This document shows positions 57,201 through 64,000 of a DNA stretch of 64,000 bases, piece by piece. The DNA comes from Xestospongia muta. Lineage: Eukaryota > Porifera > Demospongiae > Haplosclerida > Petrosiidae. The notes beneath the pieces are model-generated. The model searched no databases. It had not been told where the DNA came from and worked only from the letters and a program-made list of their open reading frames with translations. Positions within the stretch are counted from its first letter, which is position 1. Each line of letters begins with the position of its first letter. A program made the position numbers and the translations under genes. The DNA is taken from contig OY848922.1 in assembly GCA_963693285.1 (NCBI GenBank), positions 6,064,923-6,128,922 of the forward strand, in the 5' to 3' direction.

Positions 57201-59101
57201 CTTAGCACCATGTTGCAGATTTACAAGACTTAATTAAATTTTGCCGAATGTATAATAATTCATAAATAAATGTTTGGTATGTTATTTTTTAATATAATGT
57301 TATTTATCAAACAAAATAGCATAATGAGACATAGCCAAAAACCTTCTATCTATAGTTAATGACTGAGACTATGTTAGCAATAAACTAAGCTATGGCTAAT
57401 AATCAATTATTCTGTAGAAAAGAAATGTTGTTAGCAGATTATATAGTTGCAGTATAAATACAGAAGTTTGTTCAAAGTGGTCATGATCAGAATAATTATA
57501 TTCATTGGTTGATATTTTAAGATATTAACCTAAGTCTCAAATAATGAAAACAATTACTATTGAATTTATATTACTAACAAAGAAATATTTGATGGAAAAG
57601 GAATGTTGGTAGCTTATTGCTGGTGACAAATGATACTTGAGTATTTTGTTTGTACAGATCATGCAAAACTATATATATATACAGTGTTATAACATGATAA
57701 ACTTATTCTTAGGTAATTTGGTACATTGAACACACCAGGTACATGAGTGAAGTGATTATGTCAGTCTTCACATTTAACAAACAATAACAAATAGCACAAA
57801 AGAGTATTTTCACTGATCAATAATAACATTTTAATATCATGCTTAGGATATTATTCATAAAATATGACTACTTGATGTAATCACACTGTGATCTTTCATA
57901 CCTTATCAACAACAGTAATGTCAGCACCATTAGTAATTAATATTTTGATGATCTCTGGACAATTATTGTGAGCTGCCAAATGTAATGCAGTCCAGCCATC
58001 CTGTAGCAATAAAATAAAGAAGCAGTACATATTCAATGAACACTATAAAGATAAATTTCAACTTAATGTATTATTAACACATAAGACATTTATGATTTTA
58101 ACAATTTCACTTAAACATCCACTATATTATATTGTTAACATGGTACAATTATTATACAGTTATGTTCATGTATATATTACTACTAAATAATCTACTGTAG
58201 ACTAGTAAGCTTACATTACTAAACTCTTAACAAACCAATCTCTCTAAACACAAGTATAATTAATATAATTGTGCCAGAGAACCTCTGCAACTTTTAGGAA
58301 TATAATGAGTATATCAAATATAAGGTCACAGTTATGAAAGCTGTAGCTACACTAGTAACTGTTTATTGACAAGACTATAGTTAAAACTAAATGCTTGAAG
58401 TAATCCTTTTATCAATGAATTAAAACAAAAACTAAGTGTTCCCTATTCCGCACAATCTCCTATAATTATAAAAAATGGCTTAAGTTAAGCTAAATTGATT
58501 AGAGAGTGTGAAAACTATGTAATTAAGTATGTGTTTCAGATAGGGCAGTTATTATAGTAGAAATGCAAAACAATAAGTTTTCATTTGTATTTGTCGTTAT
58601 TGATGTTACACAATTAACAGTCTAGTCTCTCTTTTACAAAAGATAACAGAGACACAATTTCAGTGATTTATTCAAACTTGATTATGTGTATATTATATAC
58701 ATATTGTTAAAAGGCTAGCAGTAAAACAGTGAAAACCATTATTTGGATTTTTACAGAAGAAAGTTCAGTAAATAATATATATAAAATTATCATAATTTCT
58801 TGAACTTTGGATAAAACGTATCAAAGAGAGTTTTTATAAGTTTTATGTGCCAAATTTAGTAGTATTGATCTAATGAATTAACATTGCTATTTGTGATATC
58901 TCTTTTCATTTAATGACAAACTGTATACCTGCAACTGCTAATAATGTAATTGTGTTGTTATCTCTGTTTAATAAATAATCCAAGTACACTATGTTATCTC
59001 ACTTTATTAATTACAGTCATATCTGCTCCTTGTTCTAATAAGAACTCAGCCACTTTGAGATGTCCCTTCATACATGCTAACATCAATGGAGTATTACCAT
59101 C
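44752..59101 (-). CDS. Gene B: ANK-Roc-COR protein with four Death domains (ROCO/DAPK-like), 5' partial
   Basis: Exons: 59003-59101, 57902-58000, 56235-56333, 51021-51093, 48447-50275, 47878-48310, 47774-47818, 47663-47719, 47516-47569, 47201-47455, 46866-46934, 46372-46434, 45985-46269, 45830-45883, 45516-45770, 45223-45291, 44752-45038. They total 4125 nt, 1374 codons plus stop, with all frames open and GT-AG junctions throughout. In the partial protein: ANK 1-123, Roc with P-loop at about 149-156, COR to about 733, COR tail to 877, Death domains at about 930-1014, 1058-1153, 1172-1256 and 1280-1374. The order ANK-Roc-COR-Death is that of DAPK1 without its kinase, which could lie upstream. 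Likely a GTPase-regulated death or innate-immune adaptor; the role is inferred. The start codon was not found. Confidence 0.85.
45223..45291 (-). CDS. Gene B linker exon
   Basis: A 69-nt phase 1-1 exon starting DTTGASPEVVTEKIG; it matches exon 46866-46934 (VTTGATTQVRDTIRD) in length and start. Confidence 0.75.
45516..45770 (-). CDS. Gene B exon: Death domain 3
   Basis: A 255-nt exon reading ECHLVALINFAKEIEDWEML, GVYLGIKNAILMDIK, RKDMLMTWLDGGKAT and VQEIESQNGN. It is very close to Death domain 1. Confidence 0.85.
45830..45883 (-). CDS. Gene B linker exon
   Basis: A 54-nt phase 1-1 exon reading ATDSVIIQVSSNLPDGPL, a twin of exon 47516-47569 (DADSVINTVSSNLPNGPL). Confidence 0.8.
45985..46269 (-). 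CDS. Gene B exon: Death domain 2
   Basis: A 285-nt exon reading TPDLIRLLSPIECKWRQIGQ, ALKISHEDLKKI, LADVVQFWLDKQP and WATVITAVELPPV. It has the Death-fold core W and WL motifs. The phase is 1-1, so it can be shuffled without loss of frame. Confidence 0.85.
46372..46934 (-). CDS. Gene B linker exons 46866-46934 and 46372-46434
   Basis: Two short phase 1-1 exons between Death domains 1 and 2. The 69-nt exon reads VTTGATTQVRDTIRDLEKI; the 63-nt exon reads DITDSGILVEHEKNVTIPV. The 63-nt exon has no twin in the second cassette but has one in gene A (25923-25983). Its neighbourhood (46405-46680) matches dispersed repeat E. Confidence 0.75.
47201..47455 (-). CDS. Gene B exon: Death domain 1
   Basis: A 255-nt phase 1-1 exon reading ECHLVALIRFAKQIEDWEML, GVYLGIKNAVLKDIK, RKDMLMTWLDAGVAT and AQEIESQNGN, with core Trp and WL motif as in Death domains of adaptor proteins. 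Confidence 0.85.
47516..47818 (-). CDS. Gene B linker exons 47774-47818, 47663-47719 and 47516-47569
   Basis: Three tiny exons (45, 57 and 54 nt), all phase 1-1, reading DPCSVISRDKSTELI, EVSVDESALKTYNVM and DADSVINTVSSNLPNGPL. Only the third has a counterpart in gene A (26736-26789). Confidence 0.7.
47878..48310 (-). CDS. Gene B exon: COR tail domain
   Basis: Reads GVFPAVVASL, CPRQLRYAVLLYSEDLFGSV, LLVDRFYLIEVYYNG and RQTCWLIG. This roughly 144-residue segment follows COR in many invertebrate Roc-COR-Death proteins. Enters in phase 0 and leaves in phase 1. Confidence 0.8.
48447..50275 (-). CDS. Gene B exon: Roc GTPase and COR
   Basis: One 1829-nt exon. Roc: NMRLVLMGPPCVGKT (P-loop), NVLDSGGQPQFADVSRAF (G3), GTCYDKIKRG (G4-like). 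COR: PVRWYMFELRLKEEA, LHTMALFLYFP, FSNPQYLLDLLSALIRVSF and YFMPVVLPPQQ. Between P-loop and G3 lies a roughly 190-residue Ser/Thr-rich stretch, far longer than in typical Roc domains. The acceptor is ttacag, the donor gtaagt; in-frame methionines before the P-loop lie in the intron and are not starts. Confidence 0.85.
50276..51020. other. Gene B intron; nothing seen
   Basis: AT-rich intron between the ANK cap and the Roc-COR exon; no element or exon recognised. Confidence 0.5.
51021..51093 (-). CDS. Gene B exon: capping half ANK repeat
   Basis: A 73-nt exon, DGKTPAELAQSEGYRDIAKL then IIDE, ending in phase 1 where it splices to the Roc exon. It closes the ankyrin stack. Confidence 0.8.
51160..51232. 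repeat. (AC)n-(AT)n compound microsatellite
   Basis: About 19 AC units then about 13 AT units, beside the ANK cap exon. Confidence 0.95.
51240..52629. other. Gene B intron with duplicated intron pieces
   Basis: 51890-52010 resembles 57415-57520, and 52078-52220 resembles 55715-55835 (landmarks aataattggta and tttgtataaat). The two latter pieces flank the block of mobile elements at 52.6-55.7 kb. No exon seen. Confidence 0.5.
52630..53134. mobile_element. TA-flanked TIR element (MITE), HIRAN-deleted copy
   Basis: Ends 52632-52656 and 53108-53132 are inverted copies with 23 of 25 bases alike (ccgtagttc.ccgag.aagcg), flanked by TA on both sides. The motif gggcgctta or its complement recurs several times inside. 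The interior keeps only the last part of the HIRAN-like sequence seen in the fuller copy at 62553-63210, so this is an internally deleted derivative. Confidence 0.75.
53369..54001 (+). mobile_element. HIRAN-bearing element copy 2, 5' end lost
   Basis: 53369-53507 matches 62324-62455; the HIRAN-like frame follows, and the 3' end (cttgctcgggaaacaacggta) is the terminal repeat of the 52630 element type, ending in TA at 54000-54001. The left terminal repeat is absent. A short frame at 53244-53293 (MDTGSSLIRYLRSVF) ending at a gtaagt donor just upstream could be a first exon. Confidence 0.55.
53508..53809 (+). pseudogene. HIRAN-like domain fragment, copy 2
   Basis: Reads YHVYKSI, a TGA in place of the Trp codon, SPDIGETLSTKKEHNNPHDR then FTVAVMKGKLIVGH, CWFFLHKGGTIPC and MPCELTF. 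The order N-P-x-D, then a beta strand, G-H and a hydrophobic helix resembles the HIRAN domain of SNF2-type and related DNA-binding proteins. The in-frame stop suggests decay. Confidence 0.5.
54001..54060. repeat. (AT)n microsatellite
   Basis: About 60 bases of AT-rich simple repeat at the boundary between the HIRAN element and piggyBac; the same position in the second locus (63263-63310) has a longer one. Confidence 0.9.
54105..55040 (-). pseudogene. piggyBac-type transposase, C-terminal two thirds, broken
   Basis: The first part (55040-54657) reads TATHVIVMRLLGSL, HHIYMDNYYTRPSLF, DRKGIP and LITILSTVHDSS, the DDE_Tnp_1_7 (piggyBac) core with the second Asp in MDNYYT. After an in-frame stop it continues KPLMVDRYNTFMGGVDKSGQ, then YK, a second stop, ATFHLIDLAIVNVYILY. 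The C-terminal Cys/His cluster (HECIVCSHKK, YHCKQCKVALC, PCFELYH) is at 54384-54115, in another frame. The N-terminal third is missing. The diverged twin is at 63340-64000. Confidence 0.8.
55041..55462. other. Possible Harbinger 5' flank; no gene
   Basis: Contains somewhat GC-richer DNA (actgcgtttacactgattcc) and a short ATT repeat at 55150. No exon. Confidence 0.35.
55463..55675 (+). pseudogene. PIF/Harbinger (HARBI1-like) transposase N-terminal fragment
   Basis: Reads TFTEADWMVKFRLSRSTFSH, LCHLLSPVIPKQNTNMR and SVEKHVAVTLWFLATPGEYR, a pattern typical of the helical N-terminal part of HARBI1-like nucleases. The similarity stops after GEYRTA, and the catalytic DDE domain is absent. It lies opposite to gene B in a large intron. 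Confidence 0.65.
55960..56234 (-). repeat. Intron segment duplicated with ANK exon 3
   Basis: With exon 56235-56333 it matches 57650-58000 in the same order (landmarks agtgaagtgattatgtcag, aataacattttaatatcat). This is an exon-intron module duplication in gene B, as in gene A. Confidence 0.7.
56235..56333 (-). CDS. Gene B exon: ANK repeat
   Basis: A 99-nt phase-0 exon, DGQTILHWAARNNHPEIIKM then GADITVVDK, almost the same as exon 57902-58000. Confidence 0.85.
56665..57227 (+). pseudogene. Ty3/Gypsy-like gag fragment, plus strand
   Basis: Readable segments are LLMHKLIKSLLMPKK, FKFNLRLQQPGEAVATFIAD, LRQLYIFCEYGDMLDDIL and DRLVGGIRQLSIQQ, then a degraded zinc-knuckle end (RYGGNHLAPC). This is the capsid-to-nucleocapsid part of metazoan Ty3/Gypsy gag. 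Stops and shifts break it. An inverted copy is at 59230-59785. Confidence 0.65.
57228..57901. other. Gene B intron; duplicated intron sequence
   Basis: 57415-57520 resembles 51890-52010; 57650-57901 is the partner of 55960-56234. No exon. Confidence 0.5.
57902..58000 (-). CDS. Gene B exon: ANK repeat
   Basis: A 99-nt phase-0 exon, DGWTALHLAAHNNCPEIIKI then GADITVVDK. It lies between the two inverted gag fragments. Confidence 0.85.
58007..59002. other. Gene B intron; nothing seen
   Basis: AT-rich intron with no recognised element or exon. Confidence 0.5.
59003..59101 (-). CDS. Gene B exon: ANK repeat, most 5' found
   Basis: A 99-nt phase-0 exon, DGNTPLMLACMKGHLKVAEF then LLEQGADMTVINK. It is an internal exon by its acceptor (ctttag), so at least one further exon must lie upstream. 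Confidence 0.85.
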
Positions 59102-59229
59102 CTAAAGAATTATAAATATGATATAAAATGGTCAATTTTAAGAAAATTATTATGTGTAATATAACAATTGCCTTTAGTCACAACAAGATAGGAAAACGCT
59201 TTAATTCAATCATTATTAAGTCTTGAGTT

Positions 59230-59785
59230 ATTAGATCTGCAACTTGGTGCTAAGTGGTTTCCTCTATAACAGTAACAAGTAGGCTTTTAGCACTGAATAT
59301 CTCTTGTATCATTCTCTGCCCACTACATTGCAAGTACCAGTTCAAGAGCACGTTTCAGAGTTAGTTAGGGTGAGTTCAGCCAGCAGTCATCGTTGAATAC
59401 TCAGCTGTCAAATACCACCCACTAAACGATCATGTAGTATGTCATCTAACATATCCACATATTCACAAAACTTCTATAGTTGTCTCAGCTCAGTTATAAA
59501 GGTTGCCACTGCCTCTCCTGGCTGTTGTAGCCTTAAATTAAATTTAAAACACTGGACAACACTCATGGTTTTGGGCTATAATGCTCCATCACCAAGTCTA
59601 CAATTGAATTGAAAGATAATCAGATGGATTTCTTAGCCATTAGTAAATTCTTGATTAGTTTATGCATCAACAGACCACGAACACTACATAAAACTACCAA
59701 TGTCTGCGTTATCAACGACATCATTAGCCCTACAATAATGTTGGAGGCATAATTTTCCCATGTTCCCATAGTCAGCCATCTCATC
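59230..59785 (-). pseudogene. Ty3/Gypsy-like gag fragment, minus strand
   Basis: The inverted partner of 56665-57227: the same segments are readable on the minus strand with independent damage. Together they can form an inverted repeat of about 560 bases. Confidence 0.65.
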
Positions 59786-60599
59786 TATATTATATTGTCA
59801 ACATGGTACAATTATTATAAAGTTGTGTTCATGTATATATACCTACTAAATATATTCTAGACTAGTCTGCTACATTACTAAACTCTTAACAAAACAATCT
59901 ATTTTCAGAAAATCATTATGTGCAATATAACAACTGCCTTTAGCCATAACATGATAGGAAAATGCTTTAATTTAGCATAATATTATAGAACTTAACCCAA
60001 TGACAATTCAATCATTATTAAAAGTATTGCTTTAGCTTCACCAATCAAAATGGTATTCATTCATAAATAATATTGTATTGCTATGTCCCAAAGATTATTT
60101 CTTTTCGAGCATATCATTTTATAACACACAGAGATGAAATATTTTAATGTAGTACAGCAATATAGATAAGAAATAGCTAGGTTTATACTAACAAAATTAA
60201 ACTTTGATCAATATTAAGAGTATTGGCGATGCCAAGGAGTTTAATTGAATAATTATACTGCATGGCTATCAAAATTTATCAGTGCAACATCAGTAGTGTT
60301 AAAGTTGCTGTAACAGCTATTTAATTGATGAGGACCGTCTTTGATACAATCTTAAAAAGGTATAATATGTCCTATCACATGTAATCTAGAATAACTTGTT
60401 ACATAATCAAATAGCTGCAATAGATGATGCTGAATTGCATAATAATACTTAAAGATTTTCTTTATATCCAATAACAGGAAGAAGAGAGATTACTATTAGT
60501 TACTGTAGAGTCTAAAGGACCTAATCTACTCAGAAGAGACTAGTTGAGCACATAATAAATCAGGTATGAGTGAAGGAAGAGTTAACAAAACTCATTTCA
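59786..60599. other. No gene seen
   Basis: 59800-59960 resembles intron sequence at 58125-58230 and 59140-59190. No ANK or start exon for gene B was found here. Confidence 0.4.
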
Positions 60600-62192
60600 A
60601 GATACTCTGATATTTTTCAAAATGAACTAGGCACAATCAAAGATGTAACTGTCAGCATTGTAATAAAAGAGAGAGCCACTCCAAGGTTTTGTTGTCCATG
60701 ACTGGTAGCATTTGCACTCAGTTCAAAGATAGATAAGCTTGGTGTTTTAAAAATTATTATAACACTTGTCTCTAATATTATACATTGCATATGTCTTAAG
60801 CTACTTTCGAATGTATTAGTGTAAAAGACTTCATAGGATTGTATCATGTCGATGATATCAAGATGGACACAGTTGTTGCTGTATTAAAAGACATGGTTCC
60901 TTGATTAAATCTGAACCTATCAATCTGTAGGATCCAGTGTTATGACAGTGCACACAATATGATGAAAGCTGCTGCAAAAATTAAGGCTACTGAGCCCAAA
61001 GCTCATTACTTATCTGCTATGGCAATAGTTTGAACTTGGCTGTGTCAGATACTATTAAAATCATCTGGCCAATATCTGATACACTGATCATGCTTTAGAA
61101 ATTTGTAAGCTTTTGTCAAATATTCTACAATAATATGAAAATGAAAGAAGAGTTGACACCACATGTTCCTGGCCTCTGCACATTTTGTCCAACTTGCTGG
61201 GCTGTAAGAAGTAACTCATTTTAAAGTATTCATTGAAATTATCTTTCACTTTCTGCCACATGAGAGGAATTAGTGACTGTTGTTCAACAATCTGAAGTAA
61301 AAGCTCAAATTAATGGTGTTACAACTATAATGAAACAGTTCAAGTTCTGTTGAGCCTAATGCTAGTTGAGTGTGTCCTAAAACACACTGACAATCTGAGC
61401 AAGACCATGTAAGCTACAAACATATCAGCAATCCAAACTCAGCAAGTCAGTAAATTGTGTGTTGATACCCTTGAAAAAATGTGAAATGAATCAAATTTTC
61501 ATTTCTTTTTGGATAATTGCAGACCCAGGCAGAATTAGATGTAAGTGATCTGTACTTGATCATCCTTGCAAACTACCTAAGAGTTATGAAGAATGTCAAG
61601 GGGAGCCACATGTAAATAGTACTCCTAAGTCCTACTATCACTCATTGTATTATGATTGCCTTGATGTCTCCACTTCTGCAATCAAAAGCAGGTTCCATCA
61701 GAAAGATTTTTCCGTCCACTGCAATTTACAGCAGTTACTGGTGAAAGCATTGGAAAAAAGATTATTCAAATGAACTTATGACGACCATAGAACTATACAG
61801 CTCTGATTTAAACAAATCTGATCTGGAAACACAATTGGAGATTTTAGTTCAATTGATATTCAACCAAGTGGAAGATTTTTAAATAATGATGACATTCACC
61901 AGCACTTCAAATCATTGCTTGACTCTCAAATCAGATACCTAATCAGGTAGTTTTGGTTGTCAAGTTCATTCTTCTAATGCCCAGTACCAACGCCATCTCT
62001 GAAAGGAGTGCTTCTGCTGTGAGTAGAATGAAAACTTATCTTCGTACAACAATGACACAGCAAAGAATGAATAATATCATGATACTACATATTAACAAAC
62101 ATTTAACTGACACAGTTAATCATAAAGAAATACTTAATAACTTTATCACTACGAATGATGAATGTAGTAAACATTTTGGAATATTTCCTTAA
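60600..62192 (+). pseudogene. hAT transposase (ZMYM1/TTF-type), broken
   Basis: Readable pieces in order: QCYDSAHNMMKAAAKIKA, then after a one-base shift CYGNSLNLAVSDTIK, then HVPGLCTFCPTCWAVRSN, SEVKAQINGVTTIMKQFKF and VECVLKHTDNLSKTM, and last an intact C-terminal hAT dimerisation segment (61953-62192): PSTNAISERSASAVSRMKTY then LRTTMTQQRMNNIMIL. The order matches hAT transposases with a DUF4371-type core. Stops and shifts throughout. An AATAAA follows at 62219. Confidence 0.75.
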
Positions 62193-62323
62193 GAAATTAG
62201 CATTTAGTTTGTGTATACAATAAACATCTATTTTATTCTTTTTTCAATGATCATGATTTGGTGTAATTTTAGTACTTCATTTGCAATGGCCTGGGCAGCT
62301 CATTTCAGCTTTCTCAACTCCTG

Positions 62324-62455
62324 TATAGTTGTTTTATAAATGGTTGTCAAAGCTTAGCTGTGATTCTAGATATGTATATATAGTATATATATTATGTATA
62401 TTATGCGTTGTAGTTATATTGTGTGCTAATTTTCACATATAAGCTTCATCAACCA
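62324..62455 (+). repeat. Repeat shared with 53369-53507
   Basis: Both begin atagttgttttataaa and share gctgtgattctaga and the run of tatata/ttatgtat. The similarity ends just before the HIRAN frame in one copy and before the TIR element in the other. Confidence 0.7.
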
Positions 62456-62552
62456 TACATAAGCCACAGAAGTTACACTAACAAGATTGCCATGGTAACT
62501 ACTAGTCAGTCATGTTCATTATTGTAGCTTAGGTTGTGTATTTGACAGCATA

Positions 62553-63210
62553 TACCGTAGTTCCACGAGTAAGTACCCATGGGCGCTTAGAGTTCATTTA
62601 GAGTTTGAAAGTTGTGGGTGCTTACTAGGGATTTTAAAAAGGCTTCTAATAAGCGCCCATGTATGAATAATTAATTATTTACAATCAGGCATAAAAATTT
62701 GTCACACCACAGAGTATTTCACATTCTGAATCATCTCACCAAGAATCTGCACGTATGACTGATCTCTAATTTGTAACAGAATCATCTACACGAGAATATC
62801 ATGTTAACAAGCCAATATGGAGTCCAGATATAGGGGAGACACTTTCAAGAAAGAAGGAACACAACAATCCTCATGATAGATTCACTGTTGCTGTGATGAA
62901 GGGCAAATTGATAGTTGGTCATATCCCAAAAGAAATTTCAAAGATATGTTGGTTCTTTCTTCACAAAGGAGGAACGATACCCTGTACAGTCAAGAACAAA
63001 AGGAGAAGATCCTCCATTGAGCAAGGCAGTTTAGAAATGCCTTGTGAGCTGACCTTTTCAATTCCAAATGGAACAAAAGACAACGAAACTTTAATGTCTG
63101 AAATTTGAAAATTGATAGCCTAACTTATTTTTCATTGCTCAACATGTGGAACAAAAATATGATGGTGTGCGCTGAGATAGAAGTGGGCGCTTGTTCTGGG
63201 AACAATGGTA
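62553..63210. mobile_element. TIR element carrying a HIRAN-like frame, fullest copy
   Basis: TA at 62553-62554 and 63209-63210 flanks ends of the same type as the 52630 element (ccgtagttccacgagtaag; right end cttgttctgggaacaatgg), though the right end is more diverged. Inside is an open HIRAN-like frame. It shares its left 140 bases with 52630-52780. Confidence 0.6.
62800..63108 (+). CDS. HIRAN-like domain fragment, copy 3
   Basis: Open from before YHVNKPIWSPDIGETLSRKK through EHNNPHDRFTVAVMKGKLI, VGHIPKEISKICWFFLHKGG and QGSLEMPCELTF to a stop at 63106. An ATG at 62893 lies inside the domain, so it is not a credible start; a spliced 5' exon is needed. The pattern N-P-H-D, V-A-V, V-G-H-I-P resembles HIRAN domains, which bind DNA ends in HLTF and related proteins. 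It may be the element's own protein or a captured host exon. Confidence 0.5.
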   Translation, partial: HVNKPIWSPDIGETLSRKKEHNNPHDRFTVAVMKGKLIVGHIPKEISKICWFFLHKGGTIPCTVKNKRRRSSIEQGSLEMPCELTFSIPNGTKDNETLMSEI

Positions 63211-63261
63211 CCTGATTTGTGAAAAGGGACCACTTCTTTCAAACCATTATAAATCATTGAC

Positions 63262-63262
<1 letters not shown>

Positions 63263-63315
<53 letters not shown>

Positions 63316-63330
63316 GTATGTATGTATATA
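63263..63330. repeat. (AT)n-(GTAT)n microsatellite
   Basis: About 24 AT units followed by GTAT units. Confidence 0.95.
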
Positions 63331-63334
63331 CAGT

Positions 63335-64000
63335 ATGAAATAATTCAAAGCATGGCATGACACATAACACTACTTTACATTTTTTTGCAATAGTATGTTG
63401 TGGTCTTTCTATCATTTTGTTTCTTATGACTATAGACAATACATTCATGTGGTGATGGTTTCCACTTGAACAAGATGGTATTTATCCAAGGAAATGACAC
63501 TCATGGAGGCATGCATCTGGAGGGAGTCGTGGAGAAGATGCAGATGAAGTAAGATCAATACTGGCTCTGGTGAACATTTGTGTTTGTGTTGCTAGCTTTA
63601 TTCAAAACTGGACATGGCTTATGTCTTTCTGTTTGAGTAGACATTTGATACAAGATGTTGACATTTACAATAGCTTAGTCTATCAAATGGAAGGTTGCTC
63701 ATTTGTACCATATCACTGTCCTGTGATTTAAGCCATAGTATGAAAGAAGTTGATCACTTTTTTCTACTCCACCGATAAAGGTATTGTACCTATCAACCAT
63801 TAGTGGCTTCTCTACAATTTTTCTTCTTGTAGATGACAATCATGTTCTATGAGTCTTTGTTACTATACTGCTATCGTGGACTGTGCTAAGAATGGTTATG
63901 AGCCATTTATCTTTCCATTGCAAGGCAAGTACGCCATTCTCTAAGTTTTCTGTTCTTATTTTTTCTTTCTTTAATCCCTTTCTTATCTGTCCAGTTTGTC
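63335..64000 (-). pseudogene. piggyBac-type transposase copy 2, cut by window end
   Basis: Runs parallel to 54105-54790 at the DNA level. The minus strand gives the Cys/His tail (CKVVLC, MPCFELF) at 63448-63340 and TVHDSSIVTKTHRT near 63850, where copy 1 has a stop. Stops also occur here at other places, so the two copies decayed independently. Confidence 0.7.

Noticed and set aside
60617..60847. 76-codon minus-strand frame
   Set aside because: Antisense to the hAT pseudogene, which has the recognisable coding on the plus strand.
59102..64000. First exon of gene B
   Set aside because: No ANK, kinase or start exon with fitting splice sites was found among the mobile elements; the 5' end is left open.

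Overview
The window is AT-rich eukaryotic DNA with spliced genes (short GT-AG introns), many microsatellites and a dense load of decayed transposons. The protein families point to an early-branching animal, most likely a demosponge such as Amphimedon: ANK-Roc-COR-Death genes, a sponge-type beta-helix surface protein family, THAP and SWIM/YqaJ sequences, Penelope-like elements and HARBI1, piggyBac and hAT transposases. The organism assignment is inferred from family recognition, not from a search.

Layout. 1-25 kb is a repeat field with no intact gene. It holds at least six dispersed repeat families (called A, C, D, E, G and H here), several carrying decayed exons, plus a beta-helix gene fragment at 13.1 kb and a TIR-bounded 1.45 kb element at 16.2-17.65 kb carrying SWIM and THAP coding fragments. 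25.5-32.6 kb (minus strand) is gene A, a decayed ANK-Roc-COR-Death paralogue with three frameshifts and a nonsense codon. 33-44.6 kb is intergenic: a Cys-rich orphan exon, a LINE 3' end inserted in repeat E, a Penelope-like element with a hammerhead-like motif, and further copies of repeats G and E. 44.75-59.1 kb (minus strand) is gene B, an apparently intact ANK-Roc-COR gene ending in four Death domains; its 5' end lies upstream, outside the window or unrecognised. Its introns carry HIRAN-like, piggyBac, Harbinger and Ty3/Gypsy gag fragments. 59.2-64 kb holds an inverted gag copy, a hAT transposase pseudogene, a TIR element with a HIRAN-like reading frame and a second piggyBac copy cut by the window end.

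How the genes relate. A and B share exon order and phases: 99-nt ANK exons in phase 0, one long Roc-COR exon, a COR-tail exon, then short linker and Death-domain exons in symmetric phase 1. B has duplicated its Death-domain cassette, giving four Death domains where A has two. By family they would be GTPase-regulated death or innate-immune signalling scaffolds related to DAPK/ROCO proteins; that role is inferred. No tRNA, rRNA or CRISPR array was seen.
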